From: Desulfuromonas sp. CSMB_57
Lineage (GTDB): Bacteria > Desulfobacterota > Desulfuromonadia > Desulfuromonadales > Syntrophotaleaceae
DNA: 64,000 bases
Reading direction: 5' to 3'
NCBI RefSeq assembly: GCF_020194955.2
Contig: NZ_JAFCIY020000019.1
Location: 1-64,000 of the forward strand
Below the pieces are notes generated by a model. That model was not told where the DNA came from. It was given only the letters and a program-made list of their open reading frames with translations, and did not search any database. Position numbers and translations under genes: made by a program. Position 1 is the first letter of the stretch, and each line of letters starts with the position of its first letter. Shown here one piece after another: positions 45,623 to 56,513 of the stretch.

Positions 45623-48277
45623 ATGGACTGGTATCGTATCCCCTCGGAAGAAGTGCTCACACAGCTGAAAACCGATGGTCATGGACTGTCCGCCGGCGAG
45701 GCCCGGGCCCGGTTGGCGGAATATGGCCGCAACCGCCTGGTCGGCGGGGAAGGCATTGGCTGGCTGCGGATTCTGCTGCACCAGTTTACCAGCCCGTTGA
45801 TCTATATCCTGCTGGCGACGGCACTGGTGGCGTTTCTCCTCGGCGAGACCATCGATGGCGGCGTTATTGTCGCCGTGGTGCTGATCAACGCCCTGATCGG
45901 CTACATCCAGGAGTTCAAGGCGGAAAAAAGTGTCCGCGCATTACAGCGCCTGGCCGTGCCCATGGCCCGGGTGCTGCGGGATGGCAGCGAACAGGAAATT
46001 CACAGCGAGGAACTGGTGCCCGGCGACGTGGTGCTGCTGGCCTCGGGGATGCGGGTGCCGGCCGATGTGCGTTTGCTGAACAGCATCGAATTGCGCATCG
46101 AGGAAGCCATGCTCACCGGGGAGTCGTTGCCGGCGGAGAAAACCCATGAGTGTCTTGACGCCGAGCATCTGACTCCCGGCGATCAGCGCAATATGGCCTT
46201 CATGGGCACGGTGGTGGTCGGCGGCCGCGCCAAAGGGGTCGTGGTGGCGACGGGTGCCGGCACCCAACTGGGCGGCATTGCCCGGCAGGTCCGGGACGTG
46301 CAGATGGTGAATGCTCCGCTGCAGGATAAAATCAGGCGGTTCGCCCACGGTATCGGTGTCCTGGTGTTGGCCGCAGCGACCGTTCTGTTCGGTGTCGGCC
46401 TGTGGCTCGGAGAAAGTGCCCGCGACATGTTCATGATTGCCGTGGCGGCGACCGTGGCCACCATTCCCGAAGGCTTGCCCATCGTGGTCACCATCACCCT
46501 GGCCATCGGCGTGGCGCGCATGGCCCAGCATCATGCCATCGTCCGCAACCTGCCGGCGGTGGAGACCCTGGGCAGCACCACCGTGATCTGTTCGGACAAG
46601 ACCGGCACCCTGACCCGCAATGAGATGACCGTGACCCGCATCGATCACGGCGGACGCCTCTTCGAACTGACCGGTACCGGTTATCGGCCCGAGGGAGAGT
46701 TGCTGCATGAGGGGCAACCGGTAAGCCTCGGCGAGGATGACGACCTGGCCCGATTGCTGCGCATCGGTCTGTTGTGCAATGAGTCGGAAATATACCAGAA
46801 GGACGGCGAATTTCGGGTGGATGGCGATCCGACGGAGGGTGCCTTGATTGTCGCGGCCCTCAAGGCCGGCCTGGACCCCGAGGAGGAGCGGGAACGTTGG
46901 CCGCAATTGGGGCTGTTGCCCTTTGAATCGGAGCGGGGTTTCATGGCGACCTTGAACCGATCCGGCGAGCAGGCCCTGGTCCTGGTCAAGGGCGCGCCGG
47001 AGGTGGTCCTGACCAGGTGCGAGGTCCCGGATGCGGAGCGTGAAGAGGTTTTGGCTGCGGTACGCCGTCTGGCCGCGGAGGGGTTGCGGGTGTTGGCCAT
47101 GGCCTGGAAGGAGATGCCGGCCGACTGTCGCTCCCTGTGTCATCGCGATGTGGAAACAGGTCTGAAATTCGCCGGATTGCAGGGCATGATGGACCCGCCG
47201 CGTCCCGATGCGGTGGAGGCGGTGGCCGATTGCCGAAGGGCCGGTATCCGGGTGGTGATGATCACCGGCGACCATGCGGCCACGGCGGAGGCCATCGCCA
47301 ACCGCATCGGCATCGGCGGCGAGGACGCCAGGCTGCTGACGGGCAGTCAACTGGAAGCCCTCAGCGACGAGGAACTGTTCCACGAGGTCCCCTGCGTGGC
47401 CGTGTATGCCCGGGTGTCGCCGGAGCACAAGCTGCGGGTGACGGAACAGCTTCGAAAACACGGTGAAATTGTTGCCATGACCGGAGACGGCGTCAACGAC
47501 GCCCCGGCCCTCAAGGCCGCCCACATCGGCATCGCCATGGGCATCACCGGCACCGATGTGGCCCGGGAAGCCTCGGACATGGTGCTGACGGACGACAATT
47601 TCGCCAGTATTTTTGATGCGGTGCGGGAAGGCCGCATCGTTTTCGACAATATCCGCAAGGTGGTGTTTTTCCTCATCCCCATCGGCATCGCGGCGATTTT
47701 GACCCTCATTGGGACCATGCTGTTGGGATTGCCCATTCCCTTTGTTCCGGCCCAGTTGCTGTGGGTCAACCTGGTTACCAACGGCTTGCAGGACGTGGCT
47801 CTGGCCTTCGAACCCGGCGAAGCAGGGATCCTGCATCGTCCGCCGCGTCCCCCGGGCACCGGGATCATGTCCGCCGTGCTGCTGCAACGCACGGTACTGG
47901 TTGGCCTGATCATCGGCGGTGGAGTAATTTTCAACTATTACAGTACCCTCAGGGCCGGATTCGACCTGGCCAACGCCAGAACCGTGGCGGTGACCACCAT
48001 GGTTTGTTTCCAGTTCTTCCAGGCCTGGAACAGTCGCTCGGAAACCCGTTCCATCCTCCAGGTTCCCCTGTTCAGCAATCCATTTTTGTTTTTCAGCACC
48101 CTGGCCTCTTTTCTGGCCCATCTGGCTTTTCTTTACATTCCGGCCATGCAATGGGTCTTCAGATCCACGCCCCTGACCGCCGGCGAGTGGCTGCGGGTGT
48201 TGGCCGTCAGCGTCACGGTGGTGATGATCGTGGAACTGGAAAAGTTGCTGCGCCGACTGTTGCGACGCGAAAAGTAA
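45623..48277 (+). CDS. P-type cation-transporting ATPase (P2 type)
   Basis: An 884-residue ion pump, probably for Ca2+ or another divalent cation. It has an N-terminal cation-ATPase domain, an actuator domain (MLTGESLPAEK) and TM4 IPEGLP with E283. The phosphorylated aspartate is D325 (SDKTGTLTRNEM). The nucleotide domain includes KGAPEVVL, followed by TGDGVNDAPALKAA. TM6 reads NLVTNGLQDVAL. Animal Ca2+ pumps have Asp where this has Asn, so the cation is uncertain. ATG 45623 has GGAG upstream; GTG 45617 is the alternative. Confidence 0.93.
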   Translation: MDWYRIPSEEVLTQLKTDGHGLSAGEARARLAEYGRNRLVGGEGIGWLRILLHQFTSPLIYILLATALVAFLLGETIDGGVIVAVVLINALIGYIQEFKAEKSVRALQRLAVPMARVLRDGSEQEIHSEELVPGDVVLLASGMRVPADVRLLNSIELRIEEAMLTGESLPAEKTHECLDAEHLTPGDQRNMAFMGTVVVGGRAKGVVVATGAGTQLGGIARQVRDVQMVNAPLQDKIRRFAHGIGVLVLAAATVLFGVGLWLGESARDMFMIAVAATVATIPEGLPIVVTITLAIGVARMAQHHAIVRNLPAVETLGSTTVICSDKTGTLTRNEMTVTRIDHGGRLFELTGTGYRPEGELLHEGQPVSLGEDDDLARLLRIGLLCNESEIYQKDGEFRVDGDPTEGALIVAALKAGLDPEEERERWPQLGLLPFESERGFMATLNRSGEQALVLVKGAPEVVLTRCEVPDAEREEVLAAVRRLAAEGLRVLAMAWKEMPADCRSLCHRDVETGLKFAGLQGMMDPPRPDAVEAVADCRRAGIRVVMITGDHAATAEAIANRIGIGGEDARLLTGSQLEALSDEELFHEVPCVAVYARVSPEHKLRVTEQLRKHGEIVAMTGDGVNDAPALKAAHIGIAMGITGTDVAREASDMVLTDDNFASIFDAVREGRIVFDNIRKVVFFLIPIGIAAILTLIGTMLLGLPIPFVPAQLLWVNLVTNGLQDVALAFEPGEAGILHRPPRPPGTGIMSAVLLQRTVLVGLIIGGGVIFNYYSTLRAGFDLANARTVAVTTMVCFQFFQAWNSRSETRSILQVPLFSNPFLFFSTLASFLAHLAFLYIPAMQWVFRSTPLTAGEWLRVLAVSVTVVMIVELEKLLRRLLRREK

Positions 48278-48351
48278 TTGCCTGATCGGTGCCGTTGCAG
48301 GGATACTGCTCCTGTTCCGGTTCCCAATCAACCCTTGCCCACGACGAGATC

Positions 48352-50514
48352 ATGAGCCTGACTTCCGCCAATTCCTTTTTTGAAATCGCCGCCATTCTGA
48401 GCCTGGCCACCCTGTTGAGCATGGTCGGCCAGAAGCTGCGCCAGCCCCTGATCATCATGTTTCTGGCTACCGGCATTCTGGCGGGGCCGGCGGTGCTGGG
48501 CATCATCGCCAGCCATGAACAGATCGCCCTGCTGGCCAACATGGGCATTGCCCTGCTGCTGTTCATCGTCGGCCTGAAACTGGATCTGCACCTGATTCGT
48601 ACCACCGGCCCCGTCGCCATGGCCACGGGTGTGGGGCAGATTCTCTTTACCTCCGCCATCGGCCTGGTGCTGGCCTTGTGGCTGGGTCTGCCGTGGTTGC
48701 ATGCCGCCTATGTGGCCGTGGCCCTGACCTTTTCCAGTACCATCATCATCGTCAAACTGCTCTCCGACAAGAAGGAGATCGATTCCCTGCACGGCCAGAT
48801 CGCCGTCGGTTTTCTCATAGTGCAGGATATTGCCGCCATATTGGCTCTGGTCATACTGACCACCTTCGGCAGCCGCATGGCGGGGGATGTGTCGGTGCTG
48901 GAGTCGTCCCTGCTGATCTTCGTCAAAGGCGTGGGGATGCTGGTGCTGGTGGCCCTGCTCATGCGTTATGTGTTGCCGGCGCTGCTGCAGCGCCTGGCTC
49001 AGTCCCAGGAGTTGCTCATCCTGTTTGCCATCGCCTGGGCGGTGCTGCTCGGCGCCGGCGGCGAAGTGCTCGGGTTCAGCAAGGAGGTCGGGGCTTTTCT
49101 GGCCGGGATTTCCCTGGCTTCCACGTCTTTTCGGGATGCCATCGGCGCTCGCCTCACCACCCTGCGGGATTTTCTGCTGCTGTTTTTCTTCATCGACCTG
49201 GGTGCCCGCCTGGACTGGTCGACGGTCGGCGCCCAGGTTGGTCCGGCGGTCCTCTTCTCCGGATTCGTGCTGGTCGGCAACCCCATCATCGTGCTGATCA
49301 TCATGGGCTTCATGGGCTATCGCCGCCGCACCGGGTTTCTGGCCGGCCTGACCGTGGCCCAGATATCGGAATTCTCCCTCATCGTGGCCGCTCTAGGCCT
49401 GAGCCTCGGACATATTTCACCGGAAGTCATGGGGCTGATCACCCTGGTCGGCGTGCTGACCATTTTTGCCTCCACCTACATGATCCTCTATTCCGGTCCC
49501 CTTTACCGGCTGCTGTCTGGTCCTCTGAAAATCTTCGAGCGGCAGCAACCGTTCCGCGAGGCGGCGGCCGACTCGGTGCGGGAGCTGCCTTCCGTGGATG
49601 TCATCCTGGTGGGTTTGGGCAATTACGGCAGCGGCCTGGCCGAGGATCTGTTGCGCCGTCGCAAGACCATCATCGGCGTCGACTTCGATCCCGTCGCCCT
49701 GGACAAATGGCGGGCACGGGGCATTTCCGTGCTGTACGGCGACATGTCGGACCCGGAACTCCTCGACCATCTGCCCCTCGACAAGGCCCGCTGGGTGGCC
49801 AGTACGGTGCGGGAAAAGAATCTCAACCTGGCGACGCTAAGCGTTCTCAAGGCGCGCGGCTATGAGGGCAAGGTAGCCCTGACGGCTGTCAATCAGGAGG
49901 AGGCGGCTCTGTACGAGAAGGCCGGCGCGCAAGTGGTGTTCCGGCCCTTCAGCGATGCCGCCGAGCAGGCCGCGGATGCCCTCAGTCATGCCATGGGCGC
50001 CCTGCCGTCGCATATCGACTGGCCGGTGGCCTTCAAGGAGGTGCGGCTGCGTTCCGGGTCCGCCTTCGCCGGGCAGAAGGTGCGGGCGATTCCCCTGCGC
50101 ACGGCGGCGGGGGTGTCGATCCTGGCCGTCAGTCGTGCCGGCCAGGTGAAGTATGATCCGGGGCCCGACTATCGTGTCTATCCGGGGGATCGGTTGCTGC
50201 TCATGGGGCCGGTGGAGGAACTGCGTCAGGCCGAAAAGATTCTCGAAGAACTGGCCATGGCGGAGGAGGAGGTCGGGCAGGAGCGTTTTGCCGTCACGGA
50301 ACTGGCGGTGGGCGGATTCTGCCAGTGTACCGGGCGCACCTTGGCGGAACTGCAATTTCGACAGCGCTACGGGGTGACGGTGGCCTTTATCCGCCGGGAC
50401 GGCAATGAAGTCGCGGCGCCAGGTCCCGACGAAAGGCTGTTGCCCGGCGATCGGCTGATTGTCATCGGCGCGGCGGCGGCGGTGGAAAAAATCCGGCAAC
50501 AGGAGAATTTATAG
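48352..50514 (+). CDS. CPA2-type monovalent cation/proton antiporter with TrkA domains
   Basis: A 720-residue Kef-like protein. The N-terminal half is an antiporter membrane domain of about 12 TM helices (FLATGILAGPAVLG, LLLFIVGLKLDL, FSKEVGAFLAGISLAS). A cytoplasmic RCK/TrkA-N domain follows (VILVGLGNYGSGLAED, then a nucleotide-binding acidic residue in IGVDFD). Two TrkA-C domains close the protein (about 560-720). It probably exchanges K+ for H+ and is gated by nucleotide. ATG 48352 is the likeliest start, although the ribosome site is weak. Confidence 0.9.
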   Translation: MSLTSANSFFEIAAILSLATLLSMVGQKLRQPLIIMFLATGILAGPAVLGIIASHEQIALLANMGIALLLFIVGLKLDLHLIRTTGPVAMATGVGQILFTSAIGLVLALWLGLPWLHAAYVAVALTFSSTIIIVKLLSDKKEIDSLHGQIAVGFLIVQDIAAILALVILTTFGSRMAGDVSVLESSLLIFVKGVGMLVLVALLMRYVLPALLQRLAQSQELLILFAIAWAVLLGAGGEVLGFSKEVGAFLAGISLASTSFRDAIGARLTTLRDFLLLFFFIDLGARLDWSTVGAQVGPAVLFSGFVLVGNPIIVLIIMGFMGYRRRTGFLAGLTVAQISEFSLIVAALGLSLGHISPEVMGLITLVGVLTIFASTYMILYSGPLYRLLSGPLKIFERQQPFREAAADSVRELPSVDVILVGLGNYGSGLAEDLLRRRKTIIGVDFDPVALDKWRARGISVLYGDMSDPELLDHLPLDKARWVASTVREKNLNLATLSVLKARGYEGKVALTAVNQEEAALYEKAGAQVVFRPFSDAAEQAADALSHAMGALPSHIDWPVAFKEVRLRSGSAFAGQKVRAIPLRTAAGVSILAVSRAGQVKYDPGPDYRVYPGDRLLLMGPVEELRQAEKILEELAMAEEEVGQERFAVTELAVGGFCQCTGRTLAELQFRQRYGVTVAFIRRDGNEVAAPGPDERLLPGDRLIVIGAAAAVEKIRQQENL

Positions 50515-50524
50515 GTAAAACAAA

Positions 50525-50550
50525 GGGGCTCGCCGGTATCGGCGAGCCCC
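50525..50550. terminator. Bidirectional terminator between antiporter and ettA
   Basis: GGGGCTCGCCG pairs with CGGCGAGCCCC around a short loop. The minus-strand side ends TTTGTTTT, the plus-strand side has few T residues. It lies between convergent genes and could stop both. Confidence 0.6.
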
Positions 50551-50674
50551 AAAGGTTTGCAACAACATCACTTTTTGGCATCTGTCAAGAAGGGTTTCGC
50601 GCCCGGAGACCCTTTGCCACACAGTTCAGCATGGGCATGCTGCATCCGCCCTCTCAGGCGCGGGTCGGATTTGC

Positions 50675-50695
50675 CTTCGGACTTCAGCCTTCACC
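50675..50695. repeat. Heptamer repeat E (short)
   Basis: CTTCGGA, CTTCAGC and CTTCACC in tandem, 8 bases past the ettA stop on its 3' side. Same family and same position relative to a minus-strand gene end as arrays A-C. Confidence 0.7.
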
Positions 50696-50702
50696 CTTTT
50701 TT

Positions 50703-52388
<1,686 letters not shown>

Positions 52389-52477
52389 GGATCTGTTCTC
52401 CTGATAAAATGGAAGCTGTTCGCGGTAAAAGCAGGGCGAAAGATGGCGGAGGGGGTGGGGTGATGCCGGTACATGTC

Positions 52478-52511
52478 AAAAAAGCCCCGCGGCAGGCCGC
52501 GGGGCTTTTTG
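52478..52511 (-). terminator. Terminator of the cold-shock gene
   Basis: GCCCCGCGGC pairs with GCCGCGGGGC with a 2-base gap, flanked by A6 on one side and T5 on the other, so it can end transcription on either strand. It sits 21 bases past the cspA-like stop. Confidence 0.85.
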
Positions 52512-52531
52512 GGATCCGATTGTCGGGAGGA

Positions 52532-52732
52532 TTAGATCTTCCGGACGTTGGCCGATTGCGGCCCTTTTTGACCCTGGATGACGTCAAAGGAGACGCGGTC
52601 CCCTTCGGCGAGAGACTTGAAGCCATCGCCCTGAATCGCCGAGAAGTGCACAAACACGTCCGGACCGTTGTCCTGCTCGATGAATCCAAAACCCTTCGCG
52701 TCGTTAAACCACTTAACCGTACCTTCTGCCAT
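52532..52732 (-). CDS. Cold-shock domain protein (CspA family)
   Basis: A 66-residue single cold-shock domain that binds single-stranded RNA/DNA and acts as an RNA chaperone. RNP motifs KGFGFIEQD and VFVHFSAI are intact. It starts [11 protein letters not shown] and ends [14 protein letters not shown] precedes the ATG. CspA-family genes are usually regulated through a long 5' leader, and this gene has room for one. Confidence 0.95.
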   Translation of the reverse strand: MAEGTVKWFNDAKGFGFIEQDNGPDVFVHFSAIQGDGFKSLAEGDRVSFDVIQGQKGPQSANVRKI

Positions 52733-52860
52733 TTTTAACTCCGTGATTCCCTGCGGGAACGTTTGGTTGTGCAAATCCGGGCCGCGTCTGCATTGGAAAA
52801 CACACAAAAGGAAAATTATGTGTGCTTTTTCGATTGACGTCGTGTCAATATCGGGCGACA
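52733..52860 (-). promoter_or_regulatory. Leader/promoter region of the cold-shock gene
   Basis: An inverted repeat ATTGAC-N5-GTCAAT lies at 52833-52849, and a CACACA...TGTGTG stem at 52801-52824. TTGACA within the repeat could serve as a -35 for the minus strand, with CATAAT as a poorly spaced -10. The repeat could be an operator or an RNA hairpin. Nothing else is recognised up to 53120. Confidence 0.4.
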
Positions 52861-53120
52861 AAAAACTTGCACAAACTTGTCGTGATGCTGGCGACCATAT
52901 CATGAGGTGGATCTGAAATACAAGCATTTTTGTTGTGGATTATCGGGTTTTATGAAGGGGTTTTAGCCAACCCGGCATTTTCGGTCCGCGCCGCCGCAAC
53001 CATGGTCTTTTCGGGGGGTATTTTAATGGGGCTTTTTAGCGGTTCACACTTGGATGACGGAGCCGATTGCGGTTCGAAGACTTGCTCCGCAGTTGCAACC
53101 TGGCCGATGGAGAATTGGCC

Positions 53121-54740
53121 ATGATCGGCATCGTGTTTCGCCTGGCAGGCGGGATCGGGCTGTTTCTGCTCGGCATGTCGCTGCTTTCCGACGGTTTGAA
53201 AGCTTTTGCCGGTGATGCCTTGCGCCAGGCCCTGGTGCGTTTCACGGGGCGACCGGCCAAGGCCTTTGTGTCCGGAGCCCTTGCGACGGCCCTGGTGCAA
53301 TCGTCCGGTGCGACCACTGTGGCGGTCATCGGTTTTGTCAGTGCCGGTTTGCTGACTTTTGCTCAGTCCGTCGGTCTGGTCATGGGCGCCAGCCTCGGCA
53401 CCACCAGCACCGGCTGGATCGTGTCGATTCTCGGCTTGAGGGTCAGTTTCGGTTTCTATGCCCTGCCCTTGGTGGGCATCGGTGCCTTCATGAAATTGCT
53501 GGCGCGCGGTCGCTGGCGCTCTCTGGGTCTGGCCCTGGCCGGCTTCGGGCTGATTTTTGTCGGTATCGAGACCCTGCAGGCCGGCATGCAGGGCTTGGCG
53601 GGTTCATTTCAATTGCAGGCCCTGCCCGCTGACGGTTTGATGGGGCGTGCGCTCATGGTTCTGATCGGGCTGGTGCTGACGGTGATCATGCAGTCGTCCA
53701 GTGCCGCGGTGGCCACTACCATGACGGCCCTGCATGCCGGCTCGATTTTTTTCGAACAAGCGGCGCTGCTGGTCATCGGCGCGGCCATCGGTGCCACGGT
53801 CACCGGAGCGCTGGCCGCCATCGGCGCCAGCGTGCCGACCAAACGGACGGTACTGGCCCATGTCATTTTCAATCTGGGCACGGGACTCATCGCCCTGTTC
53901 CTGTTGCCCCTGTTTCTGCGCGGCCTTCAATGGGCCCAACTGCACTTGGGGCTGGATCCGGGAGCGGCCAGCCTGGCGGCCTTCCATACCGCCTTCATCA
54001 CCCTTGGGGTGGCGGTTTTTCTGCCGGTAGTGGAGCGCTTTTCCGCCTGGATCGAGAGGGTTTTGCCCGACAAGGGCCCGAAATTGACCCATCATCTCGA
54101 CCCGACCCTGATGAGCGTTCCGGCGGTAGCCTTGGAGGCGAGCCGACGGGCCCTGAGCGAAACGGCCTGTGAGCTGTTCAATGGGATACGGGATGGCCTG
54201 GTCAATTATCGCCAGGTTTCGGAGCCGGCCTGGACCCTGGAACTCCAGCAGGCCCTGGACCGGACCCAGCAGTTTCTGGCCGGCATTCCACCGGTGGCGA
54301 ACGAAGCCCCCTTATCCCAGACCCGCATCGCGCAGATGCACGCCGTGGCGCATCTGGCGCGGCTCTGGTCCTATCTGCAGCCACCGGTGGTTCTGAGGCA
54401 AGCCATCATCCCTGAGCCTTTGTCGGACACGGTCGACCTGGTCCGGGAAATTCTGCATTTGGGAGAAGCGGGTCTGCACGGGCGGGCAGAGGCCGACTGG
54501 CTGTCGGGGATCGAGGGAAAATCCGCTGAGGTAACGCAGTTGCATCGTGAAGGCCGGCCCGTGGTGTTGAGTCGGGCAGCGGCCGGCGGGCGTGATGCCG
54601 CCATGGCCCTGTCCATGCTGGATGCCATGCGCTGGCTCGACCGGGTCGGCTACCATGCCTGGCGCATCAGCCATTATCTGGGTGGCGAAGGCCGAGCCGA
54701 AGCGATCATGGTCGAGGTCCGTCAGCCGGTTGACGAGTGA
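53121..54740 (+). CDS. Na+/phosphate cotransporter family protein
   Basis: A 539-residue NptA/Na-Pi II type transporter with a C-terminal PhoU-like helical part. The repeated substrate motifs QSSGATTVAVIGFVSAG (near 67) and QSSSAAVATTMTAL (near 195) mark the inverted-repeat core. The last 200 residues are helical and cytoplasmic. Start ATG 53121 has GGAGAA 8 bases upstream; TTG 53067 is less likely. It takes up phosphate, or exports it in some family members. Confidence 0.9.
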   Translation: MIGIVFRLAGGIGLFLLGMSLLSDGLKAFAGDALRQALVRFTGRPAKAFVSGALATALVQSSGATTVAVIGFVSAGLLTFAQSVGLVMGASLGTTSTGWIVSILGLRVSFGFYALPLVGIGAFMKLLARGRWRSLGLALAGFGLIFVGIETLQAGMQGLAGSFQLQALPADGLMGRALMVLIGLVLTVIMQSSSAAVATTMTALHAGSIFFEQAALLVIGAAIGATVTGALAAIGASVPTKRTVLAHVIFNLGTGLIALFLLPLFLRGLQWAQLHLGLDPGAASLAAFHTAFITLGVAVFLPVVERFSAWIERVLPDKGPKLTHHLDPTLMSVPAVALEASRRALSETACELFNGIRDGLVNYRQVSEPAWTLELQQALDRTQQFLAGIPPVANEAPLSQTRIAQMHAVAHLARLWSYLQPPVVLRQAIIPEPLSDTVDLVREILHLGEAGLHGRAEADWLSGIEGKSAEVTQLHREGRPVVLSRAAAGGRDAAMALSMLDAMRWLDRVGYHAWRISHYLGGEGRAEAIMVEVRQPVDE

Positions 54741-54764
54741 CGCCGACCGGCCCGGAGTCTGCTC

Positions 54765-55643
54765 TTATTGTGTGAACAGGGCCGGCAGGGCCAGGGGGTC
54801 GACCCGACAATCATGCACCCGCAGGCCCCAGTGCAGGTGCGGCCCCGTGGAACGCCCGGTGGACCCCACTCGGCCGATGATTTGGCCGGCGGTGACGCTT
54901 TGGCCGTTTTCCACCAGGATCTCCGAGAGGTGAAAATACATGGTAATGAGTCCCATGCCGTGGTCGATATACACCGACCGACCGGAAAAGTAGTGATCGC
55001 CGGTAAGGATCACCACCCCGTCGCCGGCGGCGGCAACGGGATGTCCCGAAGGTGCCCGCAGGTCGACGCCGGAATGAGTGCTGCGCGGCTGGTCGTTGAA
55101 CATTCTCTGCACGCCGAAGGGCGAACTGACCGCGCCCTGCAGGGGTTTTCTGAAGGGCTGTCGCCATAATTGCTCCGGCCGGGAACCGGCCAGGGCGGCA
55201 CGCACCTCGGCCTGTTCCCGTTGGTGGCGGGCGAGGATTTCCGGATCCGGGGAGACATAGCTTTCCGGTACCTTAAGGCGCTGGACTGGAAATTCCCGGG
55301 GTTTGATGACCAGGGGCAGGGTATGTCGATGCTCCCGACCCTGGCGGTCGGTAACCGTGAGTTGGAGAATGACGGGGCCAGGCTTGGTGTCGCGGGGAAT
55401 ACCCAGAAAAGCGGCCAGCCGGTTTTCTGCCGTCAGCGGTACCAGCGGCACCCGAATTTCACCCCAGTCGATGTGCGCGGCAGCCTGGGAGGGATCGACA
55501 TCGATCCGCAGCAGGCCGCCGGGCTGCAGCTGCGAATCGTCGAGGTGGATGTTCCACCCCGGGTCGCTTTCAGCCGTGGCTTGGTGGCAAAGCCCGGTCG
55601 CGCCGATGAGAGCCAGAAGGCACAGCAGGAGGAATTTTGCCAT
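54765..55643 (-). CDS. Secreted M23 peptidase
   Basis: A 292-residue LytM-type endopeptidase with a signal peptide (FLLLCLLALIGATGLCHQATA). The N-terminal beta-rich half resembles a periplasmic adaptor domain. The C-terminal domain has all zinc and catalytic residues: H and D in THSGVDLRAP, and the full HLH in STGPHLHWGL. It probably hydrolyses peptidoglycan cross-bridges. It is 52 bases after znuB on the same strand and may be read through from it. Confidence 0.9.
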   Translation of the reverse strand: MAKFLLLCLLALIGATGLCHQATAESDPGWNIHLDDSQLQPGGLLRIDVDPSQAAAHIDWGEIRVPLVPLTAENRLAAFLGIPRDTKPGPVILQLTVTDRQGREHRHTLPLVIKPREFPVQRLKVPESYVSPDPEILARHQREQAEVRAALAGSRPEQLWRQPFRKPLQGAVSSPFGVQRMFNDQPRSTHSGVDLRAPSGHPVAAAGDGVVILTGDHYFSGRSVYIDHGMGLITMYFHLSEILVENGQSVTAGQIIGRVGSTGRSTGPHLHWGLRVHDCRVDPLALPALFTQ

Positions 55644-55695
55644 GGGGATTTCCCTGTCAAAAGTTAGGGTGACAGCCGTTCGGGGTGGCATCGGG

Positions 55696-56496
55696 TCAAC
55701 GAGAATCGGCGCTGAGCAGGCGCTCCAGGCCGAGGCTCAAAACGAACAGCAGGGCGGCACTGACGACGATGGCCGGCCCGGCCGGAGCGTCCCAACGCAA
55801 TGAAACCCAGAGACCACCGCCGACCGCCAGGGCGCCGACACCGACCGCCAGCAGCGCCATCTGTTCCGGCGAGCGGGCCAGTGAGCGCGCCGCCGCCGCC
55901 GGGATGATGAGCAGCGAAGTGACCAGCACCAGGCCGACAATCTTCATCATGATGGCCACCAGCAAGGCCATGAGCAGGACAAAGGCCAGCTGCACTCTCC
56001 GCACCGGCACCCCCTCCACCTCGGCCAGTTCAGGGCTGACGGTCACGGCCAGCAGCGGCCGCCACAGGCGCCACAACAGTGTCAGCATCAGCAGTCCGCC
56101 CCCCCAGATCCAGGCCAGGTCAAGACGGGTCACGGCCAGGATATCTCCGAACAGGTACGCCATCAGGTCGATGCGCAGGGTCTGCTGAAAGCCGACCACG
56201 ACCAGGCCGACGGCCAGGGAGCTGTGGGCCAGGATGCCCAGCAGGGTGTCGCCGGCCAGGCCCTCACGCTGCTGCAGCAGAAACAGGAGCAGCGCCAGGA
56301 GCATGCAGATGGCGACCACCGCCAGGGTCAGATCCAACTCCAGGAGAAAACCCAGGGCTACGCCCAGCAGCGCTGAATGGGCCAGGGTGTCGCCGAAATA
56401 GGCCAGCCGTCGCCAGACGACGAAGCACCCGAAGGGGCCGGCGACGGCGGCGACACCGAGGCCGCCGAGCAGGGCTCGGAACAGAAAATCATCCAT
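55696..56496 (-). CDS. znuB: Zinc ABC transporter permease ZnuB
   Basis: A 266-residue ABC-3 type permease with about eight TM helices (GCFVVWRRLAYFGDTLAHSA near the N-terminus is typical of ZnuB). AAGGACAG lies upstream of the ATG. A longer upstream frame is rejected because it overlaps znuC. It sits 17 bases after znuC and makes the membrane channel of the zinc importer. Confidence 0.92.
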   Translation of the reverse strand: MDDFLFRALLGGLGVAAVAGPFGCFVVWRRLAYFGDTLAHSALLGVALGFLLELDLTLAVVAICMLLALLLFLLQQREGLAGDTLLGILAHSSLAVGLVVVGFQQTLRIDLMAYLFGDILAVTRLDLAWIWGGGLLMLTLLWRLWRPLLAVTVSPELAEVEGVPVRRVQLAFVLLMALLVAIMMKIVGLVLVTSLLIIPAAAARSLARSPEQMALLAVGVGALAVGGGLWVSLRWDAPAGPAIVVSAALLFVLSLGLERLLSADSR

Positions 56497-56513
56497 GAAC
56501 TGTCCTTTCAGTC

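Noticed and set aside
45941-48331. A 796-codon minus-strand frame opposite the P-type ATPase
   Set aside because: The + strand has every P-type ATPase motif. The antisense frame is His/Gln-rich shadow with no domain.
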